Below are positions 51,208 through 59,776 of a DNA stretch of 64,000 nucleotides, piece after piece. Origin of the DNA: Oscillospiraceae bacterium (GTDB taxonomy: Bacteria > Bacillota > Clostridia > Oscillospirales > Oscillospiraceae). The notes below the pieces were generated by a model. It was given only the letters and a program-made list of their open reading frames with translations, made no database searches and had not been told where the DNA came from. A program made the translations under genes and the position numbers. Positions within the stretch are counted from its first letter, which is position 1. The number at the start of each line of letters is the position of its first letter. The stretch lies in NCBI GenBank assembly GCA_017501355.1, contig JAFVXA010000002.1, positions 62,001-126,000 on the forward strand, in the 5' to 3' direction.

Positions 51208-51247
51208 AAAAAATCGACCCAGTATAACCGGAAAAGGCTATAGGGTC
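51208..51247 (-). terminator. Riboswitch-controlled terminator
   Basis: Minus strand: GACCCTATAGCC, TTTTCC, GGTTATACTGGGTC, then GATTTTTT. The same GACCCTATAGCC can pair instead with upstream GGCTATACATAGGGTC (complement of about 51268-51283), an antiterminator, so the two folds exclude each other. Confidence 0.75.
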
Positions 51248-51296
51248 GTCCAACGTTTCTATGATATGACCCTATGTATAGCCTCGCAGAGTTATA

Positions 51297-51390
51297 CATG
51301 AGTCTCGCAATTTAAAACAAGCCAGACTGCAAGCAGCCAGGATGTTGACTTGTTACGCGGAAAAACCCACGCTTGCTACTCCCTCACGGA
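51297..51390 (-). ncRNA. yybP-ykoY (Mn2+) riboswitch aptamer
   Basis: The minus-strand leader starts GTGAGGGAGTAGC and ends GCGAGACTCATG, the conserved 5' GGGAGUAG and 3' GCGAGAC boxes of yybP-ykoY, with closing TGAG/CTCA helix and the internal GTCAACAT-CTGG arm. The class senses Mn2+ and turns on Mn2+ exporters and P-type ATPases. It lies between promoter (51411-51440) and terminator (51208-51247). Confidence 0.85.
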
Positions 51391-51410
51391 AAGGAATTTC
51401 ACTAAAGGAT

Positions 51411-51440
51411 ATTATATGTAATGGGCTGAGGAAAAGTCAA
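51411..51440 (-). promoter_or_regulatory. Promoter for riboswitch/P-type ATPase
   Basis: Minus strand: TTGACT (51440-51435), 18 bp, TATAAT (51416-51411). Confidence 0.8.
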
Positions 51441-51483
51441 TACGCAGTTTGCGGTTTTTGACTATTTTTGAACATTTTGGGAG

Positions 51484-51520
51484 AAAGGAGACCGCCTGCG
51501 CCGGCAGGTGGTCTCCTTTT
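51484..51520 (-). terminator. Terminator of kbl
   Basis: GGAGACCGCCTGC/GGCAGGTGGTCTCC hairpin (51487-51516), with T-rich flanks on both strands. Confidence 0.8.
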
Positions 51521-51567
51521 GATATATTTTTTCGAAGAGAAACCGGAGAAAAACGATCAATGGGTGC

Positions 51568-52755
51568 TTACAGACCCATTTCCTCCTTTACCTCGCCGAA
51601 GCAGCGGATGGCGAAGTCCAGATCCTCCTTGCTGTGACCGGCGCTGATCTGGGTGCGGATGCGATCCTTGCCTTTGGGCACCACGGGATAGCAGAATGCC
51701 ACCACGTACACGCCCTTGTCGAGCATTCTGCGGGCAAACTCGTGAGCGACCTTGGGATCGTACAGCATGACGGGGACGATGGGATGTTCGCCGGGGAGCA
51801 GATCGAAGCCCAGCTTCTCCATGCCTGCGCGGAAGTAAGCGGCGTTTTCATGCACCTTGTCGCGCAGTGCCGTGGACTTCTCCAGCAGGTCAAGGGTCTT
51901 GATGGTGGCAGCGCAGATGGCGGGTGCCACCGTGTTGGAGAAGAGGTAGGGACGGCTTCTCTGACGCAGCAGATCCACGATCTCCTGCCTTGCTGCGGTG
52001 AAGCCGCCGCTGGCACCGCCCAGCGCCTTGCCGAAGGTGCCGGTGACAATATCCACGCGACCGATCACATCGCAGTACTCACTGGTGCCGCGACCATGCG
52101 CGCCCATGAAGCCGGAGGCATGGCTGTCGTCCACCATCACAAGGGCATCGAACTCGTCTGCAAGGTCGCACACGCTTTTGAGGTCGGCAATGTAGCCGTC
52201 CATGGAAAACACGCCATCGGTGGCGATGAGGACCTTCTTGCAGCCGCTCTCGCGGGCATCCACCAGCTTTTCGCGCAGGTCTGCCATGTCGTTGTTCTTG
52301 TAGCGATAGCGCTTTGCCTTGCAAAGGCGCACGCCGTCGATGATGGAGGCGTGGTTCAGCTCGTCGGAAATGACGGCATCCTCAGCGCTGAGGAGAGTTT
52401 CAAACAGACCGCCGTTGGCATCGAAGCAGGAGGAGTAGAGAATGGCATCATCTGTGCCCACAAAGCGGGCAATACGACCCTCCAGCTCCTTGTGGATCTC
52501 CTGTGTGCCGCAGATGAAGCGGACGGAGGACAGACCGAAGCCCCACTTGTCATAGCTGTCCTTTGCTGCTGCGATCAGCTCCTCACGGGCAGAGAGACCG
52601 AGATAGTTATTGGCGCACATATTCAGCACGCCGTCGCGGGCGGTGGTGTCAATGCGGGCGCGCTGGGGAGTGGTGATGATGCGCTCCTCGCGCCAGGTGC
52701 CTGCCTCGCGGATCGCGTCCAGCTCCGCGCGGATGGCAGTGAGTGCAGATTTCAT
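51568..52755 (-). CDS. kbl: 2-amino-3-ketobutyrate CoA ligase (glycine C-acetyltransferase)
   Basis: The 395-residue PLP enzyme of the alpha-oxoamine synthase family has the Schiff-base Lys in [33 protein letters not shown] and [13 protein letters not shown]. It cleaves 2-amino-3-ketobutyrate with CoA to glycine and acetyl-CoA. It lies directly after tdh, completing the threonine dehydrogenase route. Confidence 0.96.
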   Translation of the reverse strand: MKSALTAIRAELDAIREAGTWREERIITTPQRARIDTTARDGVLNMCANNYLGLSAREELIAAAKDSYDKWGFGLSSVRFICGTQEIHKELEGRIARFVGTDDAILYSSCFDANGGLFETLLSAEDAVISDELNHASIIDGVRLCKAKRYRYKNNDMADLREKLVDARESGCKKVLIATDGVFSMDGYIADLKSVCDLADEFDALVMVDDSHASGFMGAHGRGTSEYCDVIGRVDIVTGTFGKALGGASGGFTAARQEIVDLLRQRSRPYLFSNTVAPAICAATIKTLDLLEKSTALRDKVHENAAYFRAGMEKLGFDLLPGEHPIVPVMLYDPKVAHEFARRMLDKGVYVVAFCYPVVPKGKDRIRTQISAGHSKEDLDFAIRCFGEVKEEMGL

Positions 52756-52773
52756 AATCAGTGTCCTCCTTTG

Positions 52774-53811
52774 TTATTTCGTCCAGTCCAGCACAACCTT
52801 GCCGCTGTAGCCGCTGTGCATGGCTTCAAAGCCCTTTTCAAACTCGGTATAGTGGAAACGATGCGTGATGACAGGGGAGACATCCAGACCGCCCTGCACC
52901 ATATAGCTCATCTGATGCCAGTTATCCATGGTACGACCGTAAATGCCCTGCAGGGTCAGACCCTTGGTGATGATGCCGTTCATGTCCATGGGGATGGGGG
53001 CGTTGCCGAGACCCAGCAGAGAGATCTTGCCGCCGTTGCGCATGACGGAGATCATCTGACCAAGTGCTGCGCCGCTGCCGGACATTTCAAGACCCACGTC
53101 GAAGCCTTCCACCAGACCCTGCTTGTGCATGATCTCGTGGAGATTGTCCCTGGCAACATTCACAGCGGCATCTGCGCCCATCTTCTTCGCAAGATCCAGA
53201 CGGAACTCATTCATGTCGGTGACCACCACGCGGCGCGCGCCGGCATACTTGCAGACGGCAACAGCCAGCAGACCCACAGGACCTGCGCCGGTGATCAGCA
53301 CATCCTCGCCCACAAGGTCAAACATCAGCGCTGTGTGGGTGGCATTGCCGAGGGCATCAAAGAAGGAAACGACATCCTCATCCAAAGAGGGATCAATGAG
53401 AATCACGTTGCTGGCGGGGATGCAGACATATTCCGCGAATGCACCATTGCGGTCAACACCGACGCTGGTGGTGTTCTTGCACCACTGGATGTTGCCGTTA
53501 TGGCAGTTGCGGCAGTGACCGCAGGTGATGTGACCTTCGCCGCTGACGCGCATACCGACCTCCAGACCCGTCACGCCGGCACCCAGCTCTGCGATCTCGC
53601 CCACATACTCGTGACCGATGGTCATGGGGGGCTTCACATGGGCGGCGGACCAGGCGTTCCAGTCGTAAATGTGCACATCCGTGCCGCAGATGGCGGTTTT
53701 GTGTATCTTGATCAGTACCTCACCGGGACCGGGGGTAGGGACGGGGACGCGGCGCAGCTCCAGACCGGGAGCGGCAGCGGGCTTGACGATGGCATCCATC
53801 ATTCTTTCCAT
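52774..53811 (-). CDS. tdh: L-threonine 3-dehydrogenase
   Basis: The 345-residue zinc alcohol-dehydrogenase-type enzyme has catalytic Zn ligands (ICGTDVHIYDW, GHEYVGE), structural zinc CGHCRNCHNGNIQWC and the NAD fold GAGPVGLLAVAVCKYAGARRVV. It oxidises threonine to 2-amino-3-ketobutyrate for Kbl. CAGGAGGG precedes the ATG. The operon is tdh-kbl; the pair makes glycine and acetyl-CoA from threonine. Confidence 0.95.
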   Translation of the reverse strand: MERMMDAIVKPAAAPGLELRRVPVPTPGPGEVLIKIHKTAICGTDVHIYDWNAWSAAHVKPPMTIGHEYVGEIAELGAGVTGLEVGMRVSGEGHITCGHCRNCHNGNIQWCKNTTSVGVDRNGAFAEYVCIPASNVILIDPSLDEDVVSFFDALGNATHTALMFDLVGEDVLITGAGPVGLLAVAVCKYAGARRVVVTDMNEFRLDLAKKMGADAAVNVARDNLHEIMHKQGLVEGFDVGLEMSGSGAALGQMISVMRNGGKISLLGLGNAPIPMDMNGIITKGLTLQGIYGRTMDNWHQMSYMVQGGLDVSPVITHRFHYTEFEKGFEAMHSGYSGKVVLDWTK

Positions 53812-53876
53812 AGAGCACCCTCCTGTATATCAAAAATAAAAACAAATCAAACGAAAAATGTTTTTCCGACAAAGAC

Positions 53877-53905
53877 AGTGTAGCAAGTGTCGCAGTGGAT
53901 TGCAA
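53877..53905 (-). promoter_or_regulatory. Promoter for tdh-kbl
   Basis: Minus strand: TTGCAA (53905-53900), 17 bp, TACACT (53882-53877). Confidence 0.7.
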
Positions 53906-53970
53906 GGCGTTTTGTTTGATTTTTTCCCCGTTATCCGAAAAAACAAACAGAAACAGAGAATGAAAAACAA

Positions 53971-54012
53971 AATCTCTCTATCGGGTACACGAATGTACCC
54001 GATAGAGAGATT
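53971..54012 (-). terminator. Terminator of trmD-side operon
   Basis: AATCTCTCTATCGGGTACA (53971-53989), CGAA, and its exact complement (53994-54012) form a 19-bp stem, followed on the minus strand by TTTTGTTTTT. Confidence 0.92.
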
Positions 54013-54015
54013 GGA

Positions 54016-54525
54016 TCACAAACGAGCGGCGCGATACGCCAGCCGTGCGCGATGGAACACCATCAAAAACAGCACCGAGATGATGATAGACGCAAGACCG
54101 ATGAGCCCGGTGATGAGACCGTTCATACCGAGCAGTACGGCAGCGCAGACCACGGCTTCTGCCGTGACCACCAGTGTCCAGCGGCTTCGCAGTGTGTCGA
54201 TCTCCAAGTTGGCGGTGGTGCAGCCTGCCTGCAGCTCCTCCATGCCCTGCACCAGACGGTGCAGCATATACAGCTTCACAGCAACAGAAATCATGCCGAG
54301 CACGACCATAGTGGATTCCGGGAATCCGGCACAGCTCAAAAGCAGGGTATAGACATTCATCACGAGACAGAGCGGACGAAGGGCAGCAAAGTGGCGGCTT
54401 TCGGACGCAAGCTGACCAAGCCCGGGGTACATGAGGAGGTATCCCAGCCAGTCGGGCAGCAGATCAACGGTATTGAATTGCACACTCAACAGCACGAAGA
54501 TGAGTCCGTAAAAGATTCGATCCAT
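54016..54525 (-). CDS. Small integral membrane protein
   Basis: The 169-residue protein has about five predicted membrane helices (roughly 5-22, 28-45, 53-72, 75-92 and 120-158). No family motif is recognised. It starts 2 nt after the trmD stop, so it is the last gene of the cluster, in the place where many genomes have rplS. Function unknown. Confidence 0.7.
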   Translation of the reverse strand: MDRIFYGLIFVLLSVQFNTVDLLPDWLGYLLMYPGLGQLASESRHFAALRPLCLVMNVYTLLLSCAGFPESTMVVLGMISVAVKLYMLHRLVQGMEELQAGCTTANLEIDTLRSRWTLVVTAEAVVCAAVLLGMNGLITGLIGLASIIISVLFLMVFHRARLAYRAARL

Positions 54526-54527
54526 AT

Positions 54528-55337
54528 TTATTCCTTTTCCTCGGCAGCGGTTTCGGTTGCACTTTCCGCCTGCAGGGCGGCGAGACGCTCCTGGTATTCC
54601 GCTTTCGCTTCCGCAAGCAGACGGCGGTCTGCCTTGGTGGTGAGCTTCTTTTCGTCGAACTTTTCAAAGAGATCGGGGCGGCGCAGCATGGTGCGGATGT
54701 AGCTTTCCTTCTTGCGCCACTTGGCAACATTGCCGTGGTGACCACTCAGCAGCACCTCCGGCACCTTGCGCCCGTGCCATTCCTCGGGGCGGGAGTACTG
54801 GGGATGCTCCAGCAGACCATCCCAGTGGGACTCGTCCATAAAGCAGCATTCCTCCGCAAGGACACCCGGCACCATGCGGCAGAGGGCATCTGCCACAGCC
54901 ATGGCGGGGATCTCGCCGCCGGTCAGCACAAAGTCGCCGATGGACAGCTCCTCATCCACGCACTCGTCGATGAAGCGCTGGTCAATGCCCTCATAGTGAC
55001 CGCAGACCAGAATGAAATGGTCATAGTCGCGGTAGAGCTGCTTTGCCACCTGCTGGTCGAAGGTGCGACCGCAGGGAGACATATAGATGGTGTGACCGGG
55101 ACCCGCCTCGTCCACCACATGCTGCCAGCAGCGATAGAGGGGGTCTGCCTGCATCACCGCGCCGCGACCGCCGCCGTAGGGATAATCGTCCACCTGCATC
55201 TGCTTGTTGGTGGTGAAGTCCCGGATCTGGTGGGTGCGGATGGTGATGTGTCCCCGTGCCTGTGCGCGACCAAGAATGGATACATTCAGAACCGCGTCAA
55301 TGGAGTCGGGGAAGAGGGTGAGGATGTCAATTCTCAT
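54528..55337 (-). CDS. trmD: tRNA (guanine-37-N1)-methyltransferase
   Basis: The 269-residue SPOUT enzyme has DILTLFPDSIDAVL at the start, YMSPCGRTFDQQVAKQL, LVCGHYEGIDQRFID, LSIGDFVLTGGEIPAMA and the knot region. It methylates G37 of tRNAs reading CNN to prevent frameshifting. The 5' end overlaps rimM by 11 bp. The Ala/Glu-rich C-terminal tail is longer than usual. Confidence 0.97.
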   Translation of the reverse strand: MRIDILTLFPDSIDAVLNVSILGRAQARGHITIRTHQIRDFTTNKQMQVDDYPYGGGRGAVMQADPLYRCWQHVVDEAGPGHTIYMSPCGRTFDQQVAKQLYRDYDHFILVCGHYEGIDQRFIDECVDEELSIGDFVLTGGEIPAMAVADALCRMVPGVLAEECCFMDESHWDGLLEHPQYSRPEEWHGRKVPEVLLSGHHGNVAKWRKKESYIRTMLRRPDLFEKFDEKKLTTKADRRLLAEAKAEYQERLAALQAESATETAAEEKE

Positions 55338-55845
55338 CGGTTTCCAAGCCCTCCATCATGCGAACGAGCATGGTGCCTTCGTCAATGTCGGTATCCACGA
55401 TGAAAATATCCTGCACGGCAGGGATGAGATACTTCTTGCCGGTCTTTTCGTTCTCCACCTGATAGAGCTTGTGAGCGGGGTAGGAGAGGACAGCGGTGAT
55501 GGTGCCCACTTCCTGCCGCAGGGGATAGCTCAGAACCGTGACACCCAGTACCTCCGCGTCAAAGAACTCGCCCTTCTTGAGCTTGGCATCCTTGCGGCGG
55601 ATGGAGACGAACTTGCCCTTATAGCGCAGTGCCTGATCCATGTCCTTCACCTCGGGGAAGGTCACCAGCACCACCGTGCCGTGGACGCGGCGGGAGCTTG
55701 TTTCAATGGCAACGCCGTCGATATAAAGGGTCTTGAAGCCCGCGATAAATTCCGGTGTAAAGCCGCCGGTGGGATGCAGTTTCATCTCGCCGCGCACGCC
55801 GTGGGTGTTGACGATCTGACCCACTTCGATCAATTCCATTCGCAT
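55327..55845 (-). CDS. rimM: Ribosome maturation factor RimM
   Basis: The 172-residue protein has the RimM N-terminal barrel (VGQIVNTHGVRGEMKLHPTGGF) and PRC-barrel C-terminus (EFFDAEVLGVTVLSYPLRQEVGTITAVLSYPAHKLYQVEN... FIVDTDIDEGTMLV). It binds S19 during 30S assembly. AAAGGAG precedes ATG 55845. It has a promoter of its own and overlaps trmD. Confidence 0.95.
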   Translation of the reverse strand: MRMELIEVGQIVNTHGVRGEMKLHPTGGFTPEFIAGFKTLYIDGVAIETSSRRVHGTVVLVTFPEVKDMDQALRYKGKFVSIRRKDAKLKKGEFFDAEVLGVTVLSYPLRQEVGTITAVLSYPAHKLYQVENEKTGKKYLIPAVQDIFIVDTDIDEGTMLVRMMEGLETDEN

Positions 55846-55885
55846 GATGGTTCTCCTTTGTTGGTAAAAATAATTATACACATTA

Positions 55886-55914
55886 AATATATAGGAAAAA
55901 CCGCGCTTTGGCAA
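55886..55914 (-). promoter_or_regulatory. Promoter for rimM-trmD
   Basis: Minus strand: TTGCCA (55914-55909), 17 bp, TATATT (55891-55886). Confidence 0.7.
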
Positions 55915-55929
55915 CTGTTTTGCCGAAAA

Positions 55930-55964
55930 AGAAAAACCACGCAGGAGAAATCCTGCGTGGTTTT
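55930..55964 (-). terminator. Terminator between khpA and rimM
   Basis: AAAACCACGCAGGA (about 55933-55946), GAAA, TCCTGCGTGGTTTT (55951-55964), followed by minus-strand TTTTTC. It splits the cluster into two transcripts. Confidence 0.88.
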
Positions 55965-55969
55965 AAAGG

Positions 55970-56200
55970 TCAGTCTACGATATCAACGGAAACCTTGACG
56001 CCGGTGCGCTGGGCATAGGAACGGATCAGAGTGCGGATCTCCTTAGCGATACGACCCTGACGACCGATGACCTTACCCATGTCCTCCGGGGCAACGCGCA
56101 GCTCCAGCGTCAGTTCCTGATCACCCTCCACCTCAGTGACGGTGACGGCATCAGGGTTCTCTACAAGGTTTCTGGCGATGTAGAGAAGCAAGTCTTTCAT
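55970..56200 (-). CDS. khpA: KH-domain RNA-binding protein KhpA
   Basis: The 76-residue single type-II KH domain has the loop MGKVIGRQGRIAKEIRTLIRS. It acts with KhpB in RNA binding and division control in Gram-positives. GAGGAAG precedes ATG 56200. It lies between rpsP and rimM as usual. Confidence 0.95.
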   Translation of the reverse strand: MKDLLLYIARNLVENPDAVTVTEVEGDQELTLELRVAPEDMGKVIGRQGRIAKEIRTLIRSYAQRTGVKVSVDIVD

Positions 56201-56217
56201 GAGCTGCTTCCTCGTGA

Positions 56218-56457
56218 TTAAAGAACGTCGACCTTCTTCAGCAGAGCGCGAACAGTGTCGGTGGGCTGAGCGCCGGTCTTGATCCACTCGCGAGCGCGAT
56301 CTGCATCGATCTTCACCTCAGCGGGGGAGACGCAGGGATTGTAAGTGCCGATCTCCTCGATGAATCGACCATCGCGGGGATAGCGGGAATCAGCAACGAC
56401 AACGCGGTAGAAAGGAGCCTTCTTAGCGCCCATTCTTCTCAGTCTGATCTTAACCAT
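56218..56457 (-). CDS. rpsP: 30S ribosomal protein S16
   Basis: The 79-residue protein starts [25 protein letters not shown], the S16 signature, and keeps [14 protein letters not shown] precedes ATG 56457. It lies 17 bp upstream of khpA on the same transcript. Confidence 0.98.
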   Translation of the reverse strand: MVKIRLRRMGAKKAPFYRVVVADSRYPRDGRFIEEIGTYNPCVSPAEVKIDADRAREWIKTGAQPTDTVRALLKKVDVL

Positions 56458-56528
56458 GATATTTTCCTCCAAAAATAAATTATATAAATTTTCTTATATG
56501 AATAAATGCGGTTTTGCACTTATTTCTG

Positions 56529-57911
56529 TTATCTCAAACGCTTTTTGCGACCGAAGCCCTGCATAGCGCCTGCCATTTTCTTTGCACCCATCATACCGCC
56601 GAGACCACCGGGGAGCTTGCCCTTGGACATCTGGTTGGTGAGGGTCTGGATCATTTCAAACTGCTTGAGCAGGCGGTTCACGTCGGAAACCTCCTGACCG
56701 CAGCCGGCGGCGATGCGCTTTTTGCGGCTTGCGTTGAGCAGCTGGGGATTGCGGCGTTCCTTGGGGGTCATGGAAGTGATGATCGCCTCCATGCGGCGGA
56801 ACTGCTTTTCGTCGATCTGGGTGTTCTGCATCTGGCGACCCAGCTGACCGGGCATCATGCCCGCAAGCTGATTGAGATCGCCCATGCTCAGCAGCTGGCG
56901 CAGCTGATCCAGGTAATCGTCCAGATCCATGCGGTTTTTGCGGAGCTTTTCCTCCAGCTTTCTTGCCTTTTCCTCGTCCAGCGTCTGCTCGGCTCTCTCA
57001 ATGAAGGAGAGCACGTCGCCCATGCCGAGGATGCGGGAAGCCATGCGGTCGGGGTGGAACACCTCCAGCATATCCAGCTTTTCACCGGTACCGATGAACT
57101 TGATGGGCTTGCCGGTGGTAGCCTTGATGGAGAGGGCAGCACCGCCGCGGGCATCACCGTCCAGCTTTGTCAGCACCACACCGTCGATGCCGAGGGCATC
57201 GTTGAAAGCGGAAGCAGCGTTGACCGCGTCCTGACCGGTCATGGCATCCACCACCAGCAGGATCTCATTGGGGTGAACAGCGGACTTGACGTTGCGCAGC
57301 TCATCCATCAGCGCTTCGTCGATATGCAGACGACCTGCGGTATCAAGGAAGACCAGATCGTGACCGTGGTCCTTGGCGTAACGGACAGCTTCCTTAGCGA
57401 TCACAACGGGATCGCCCTGACCCATCTCAAAGACGGGGATGTCCAGCTGCTTGCCAACGACCTGCAGCTGGGTGATAGCAGCGGGACGGTACACGTCGCA
57501 GGCGACGAGGAGCGGACGCTTGCCGTGCTGGCGGCGCATATAGGCTGCGAGCTTTGCCACGTTTGTGGTCTTACCTGCACCCTGCAGACCCACCATCATC
57601 ACCACCGTGGGGGGATGGGGGGCAAGGTTCAGCTTTGCATCGCTGCCGCCCATGAGGGCAACCAGCTCTTCGTTGACGATCTTGATGATCTGCTGGGCGG
57701 GAGTCAGGCTCTCCAGCACGTCAGCGCCGGTGGCGCGTTCCGTGACCTTGGCGATGAACTCCTTGACGACTTTGAAGCTGACGTCAGCCTCCAGCAGAGC
57801 CAGGCGTACTTCGCGCAGACCTTCTTTGACGTCCGCCTCTGTCAGGCGACCCTTGCCGCGCATACGCTTGAATGTCGCATTCAGTTTTTCGGAAAGTCCT
57901 TCAAATGCCAT
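56529..57911 (-). CDS. ffh: Signal recognition particle protein Ffh
   Basis: The 460-residue protein has an N domain, G domain with GLQGAGKTTNVAKLA (G1), DTAGRLHIDE (G3) and TKLDGDARGG (G4), and a Met-rich M domain ending GGLGGMMGAKKMAGAMQGFGRKKRLR. It targets nascent membrane and secreted proteins. It lies directly after ylxM with a 4-nt gap. Confidence 0.97.
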   Translation of the reverse strand: MAFEGLSEKLNATFKRMRGKGRLTEADVKEGLREVRLALLEADVSFKVVKEFIAKVTERATGADVLESLTPAQQIIKIVNEELVALMGGSDAKLNLAPHPPTVVMMVGLQGAGKTTNVAKLAAYMRRQHGKRPLLVACDVYRPAAITQLQVVGKQLDIPVFEMGQGDPVVIAKEAVRYAKDHGHDLVFLDTAGRLHIDEALMDELRNVKSAVHPNEILLVVDAMTGQDAVNAASAFNDALGIDGVVLTKLDGDARGGAALSIKATTGKPIKFIGTGEKLDMLEVFHPDRMASRILGMGDVLSFIERAEQTLDEEKARKLEEKLRKNRMDLDDYLDQLRQLLSMGDLNQLAGMMPGQLGRQMQNTQIDEKQFRRMEAIITSMTPKERRNPQLLNASRKKRIAAGCGQEVSDVNRLLKQFEMIQTLTNQMSKGKLPGGLGGMMGAKKMAGAMQGFGRKKRLR

Positions 57912-57915
57912 GCTC

Positions 57916-58281
57916 TTATTCCTTCAAAGACTCAGCGGCGGTGAGGATCTGCTCGGTGAGGTCACCGACGCGGGGATTCTCATACTGCCGGTAGTTGATT
58001 TGCTTGATCTCGGTGGCGGCGGATTCGATCTGCTCAATGGTCTCGCGCATCTTGAGGAAGCGCTTCACGAGTCCCGTCTTATCCTCCATCTCCGTGAGGA
58101 TGCCCTCGGCGCGGACGATGACATCGCGCACGCCCTGACGGGAAATGCCGAAGTTCTCTGCGATTTCCGAGAGAGAAAGGTCATTATTATAATAGAGATC
58201 GTAGAATTCCTTCTGTCGATCTGTGAGGATTTCACCGAAAAAATCGTACAGCATGGTCATGCGGTAGGTCTGATTTTTCAT
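57916..58281 (-). CDS. ylxM: YlxM/p13-like SRP-associated HTH protein
   Basis: The 121-residue protein has a sigma-70-like HTH (TDRQKEFYDLYYNNDLSLSEIAENFGISRQGVRDVIVRAE) and a C-terminal coiled coil. YlxM is encoded before ffh and modulates SRP. AAAGGAGG lies before the ATG at 58281. First gene of the cluster. Confidence 0.95.
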   Translation of the reverse strand: MKNQTYRMTMLYDFFGEILTDRQKEFYDLYYNNDLSLSEIAENFGISRQGVRDVIVRAEGILTEMEDKTGLVKRFLKMRETIEQIESAATEIKQINYRQYENPRVGDLTEQILTAAESLKE

Positions 58282-58337
58282 GGAAACGCCTCCTTTTTTG
58301 ATTTGTTGTAAAGTACAGTGGCTTTACAACGTAAATT

Positions 58338-58366
58338 ATCTTACAGGAATATCACCAAAAAGTCAA
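58338..58366 (-). promoter_or_regulatory. Promoter for ylxM-ffh-rpsP-khpA
   Basis: Minus strand: TTGACT (58366-58361), 17 bp, TAAGAT (58343-58338). Confidence 0.75.
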
Positions 58367-58449
58367 GAGAATTTCTATGTAAAAAAGCAAATTTTTTTGA
58401 AAAAATCGGGAAGAGAGGCGAAAGCGGGGGCAGGTTTTGAAAAAATCTA

Positions 58450-58478
58450 TGGAAAAAAAGAGGGAAGTGGAGTATAAT
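58450..58478 (+). promoter_or_regulatory. Promoter for peptidase-lgt-folD operon
   Basis: TGGAAA (58450-58455), 17 bp, TATAAT (58473-58478). A transcript start near 58485 supports the start codon at 58514 rather than 58487. Confidence 0.65.
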
Positions 58479-58513
58479 ACCTTTTAATGTATATGAAGAA
58501 CAAGGAGAATGTC

Positions 58514-59776
58514 ATGGAATTGATTCGGACGGAGCTCGCCCGGGGCGTGCGCCTGAGCTATCTCCCCACGGGGAAGTTCAAAACCGGGATGCTGAGCGCC
58601 AACTTTATTCTGCCTGTGACAAAGGGCTCGCTGGAGACGGATTCCCTGCTGGGCGCGGTGCTGCGCCGCGGGTCCGAGCGTTACGGCGATATGAAGCAGA
58701 TCAGCGAAGCGCTGGATCTGCTCTATGGCGCGCAGGTCACTCCTGTGTTTCGCCGCAAGTCTGAGCGCTGCTGCATCGGCTTTACCGCCAGCTGCGTGGA
58801 CGATGCATTTGTCCCCGGCGGGCTGCAGCTGCTGGAGAGCACGGCGGAGATGCTGGGTGAGCTGCTGCTGCATCCCGCGACGGAAAACGGCGTGTTCCGC
58901 AGTGACTATGTGCAGCAGGAAAAGGACAATCTGCTGGATTCCATCCGCAGCCGCATCAACGACAAGCGGGAATGGGCGGATTATCGGCTGATGAAGGAGC
59001 TCTGCGCGGGGGAAGCATACGGTCTGACTCGTGAGGAGGAAGATGTGATCGGCATTACCCCTGAGAGTCTCTTTGCCCGCTGGAAAGAGGTGCTGGAGAC
59101 CGCGCCGCTGGAGCTGTTTTACTGCGGCAGCGCACCGCTGGAGCGTGTGGAAAACGCGCTGCGTCACGCCCTGCGTGATCTGCCCCGTGGCACACTGCTG
59201 ACCCTGCCTCCCGTCTATCCCCATCCGGCACGGGACGAGGTACAGCGCATCACCGAAGCCATGGATGTGACACAGGGGAAGCTCGCCATGGGCTTTTCCT
59301 GCACGGCGGAGGATGTGCCTGCCATGATCCTTGCCAATACCCTTTTCGGCGGCTCTTCCAATTCCAAGCTCTTTATGAATGTGCGCGAAAAGCTTTCGCT
59401 TTGCTATTACGCTTCCTCCGGCTATCACCGCAGCAAGGGGCTCGTGACCGTGTCCTCGGGCGTGGAGTTTGCCAACTTCCGGCGGGCGTATGACGAGATC
59501 ATGCTGCAGCTCGAAGCGGTGCAGAACTTTGATCTGGAGGACTGGGAGCTGCCCGGTGCGAGAAGTACCGTGCGCAACGCCTTCCGCAGCTATGCGGATT
59601 CCCAGCGCCGACTGGAGGACTTCACCCTTGGCGAAAGCGTCAGCGGTGAGGATCGCCTGCTGGAGGATTATCTGCAGGATCTCGAACAAGCCACGGAGGA
59701 GCGCATCCAGGCGGCGGCAAAGACTGTGCGCCTTGATACGGTGTACTTCCTTACGGGAAAGGAGGCAGGCGTATGA
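58514..59776 (+). CDS. M16-family peptidase-like protein YfmF (probably non-catalytic)
   Basis: The 420-residue M16-fold protein lacks the HxxEH zinc motif at the expected N-terminal position (KGSLETDSLLGAVLRRGSERYG instead), as in the YfmF half of YfmF/YmfH pairs. The second half keeps GGSSNSKLFMNVREKLSLCYYASSGY. It would form a heterodimer with the next protein. AAGGAG is 6 nt before ATG 58514. It overlaps the next start (ATGA). Confidence 0.88.
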   Translation: MELIRTELARGVRLSYLPTGKFKTGMLSANFILPVTKGSLETDSLLGAVLRRGSERYGDMKQISEALDLLYGAQVTPVFRRKSERCCIGFTASCVDDAFVPGGLQLLESTAEMLGELLLHPATENGVFRSDYVQQEKDNLLDSIRSRINDKREWADYRLMKELCAGEAYGLTREEEDVIGITPESLFARWKEVLETAPLELFYCGSAPLERVENALRHALRDLPRGTLLTLPPVYPHPARDEVQRITEAMDVTQGKLAMGFSCTAEDVPAMILANTLFGGSSNSKLFMNVREKLSLCYYASSGYHRSKGLVTVSSGVEFANFRRAYDEIMLQLEAVQNFDLEDWELPGARSTVRNAFRSYADSQRRLEDFTLGESVSGEDRLLEDYLQDLEQATEERIQAAAKTVRLDTVYFLTGKEAGV

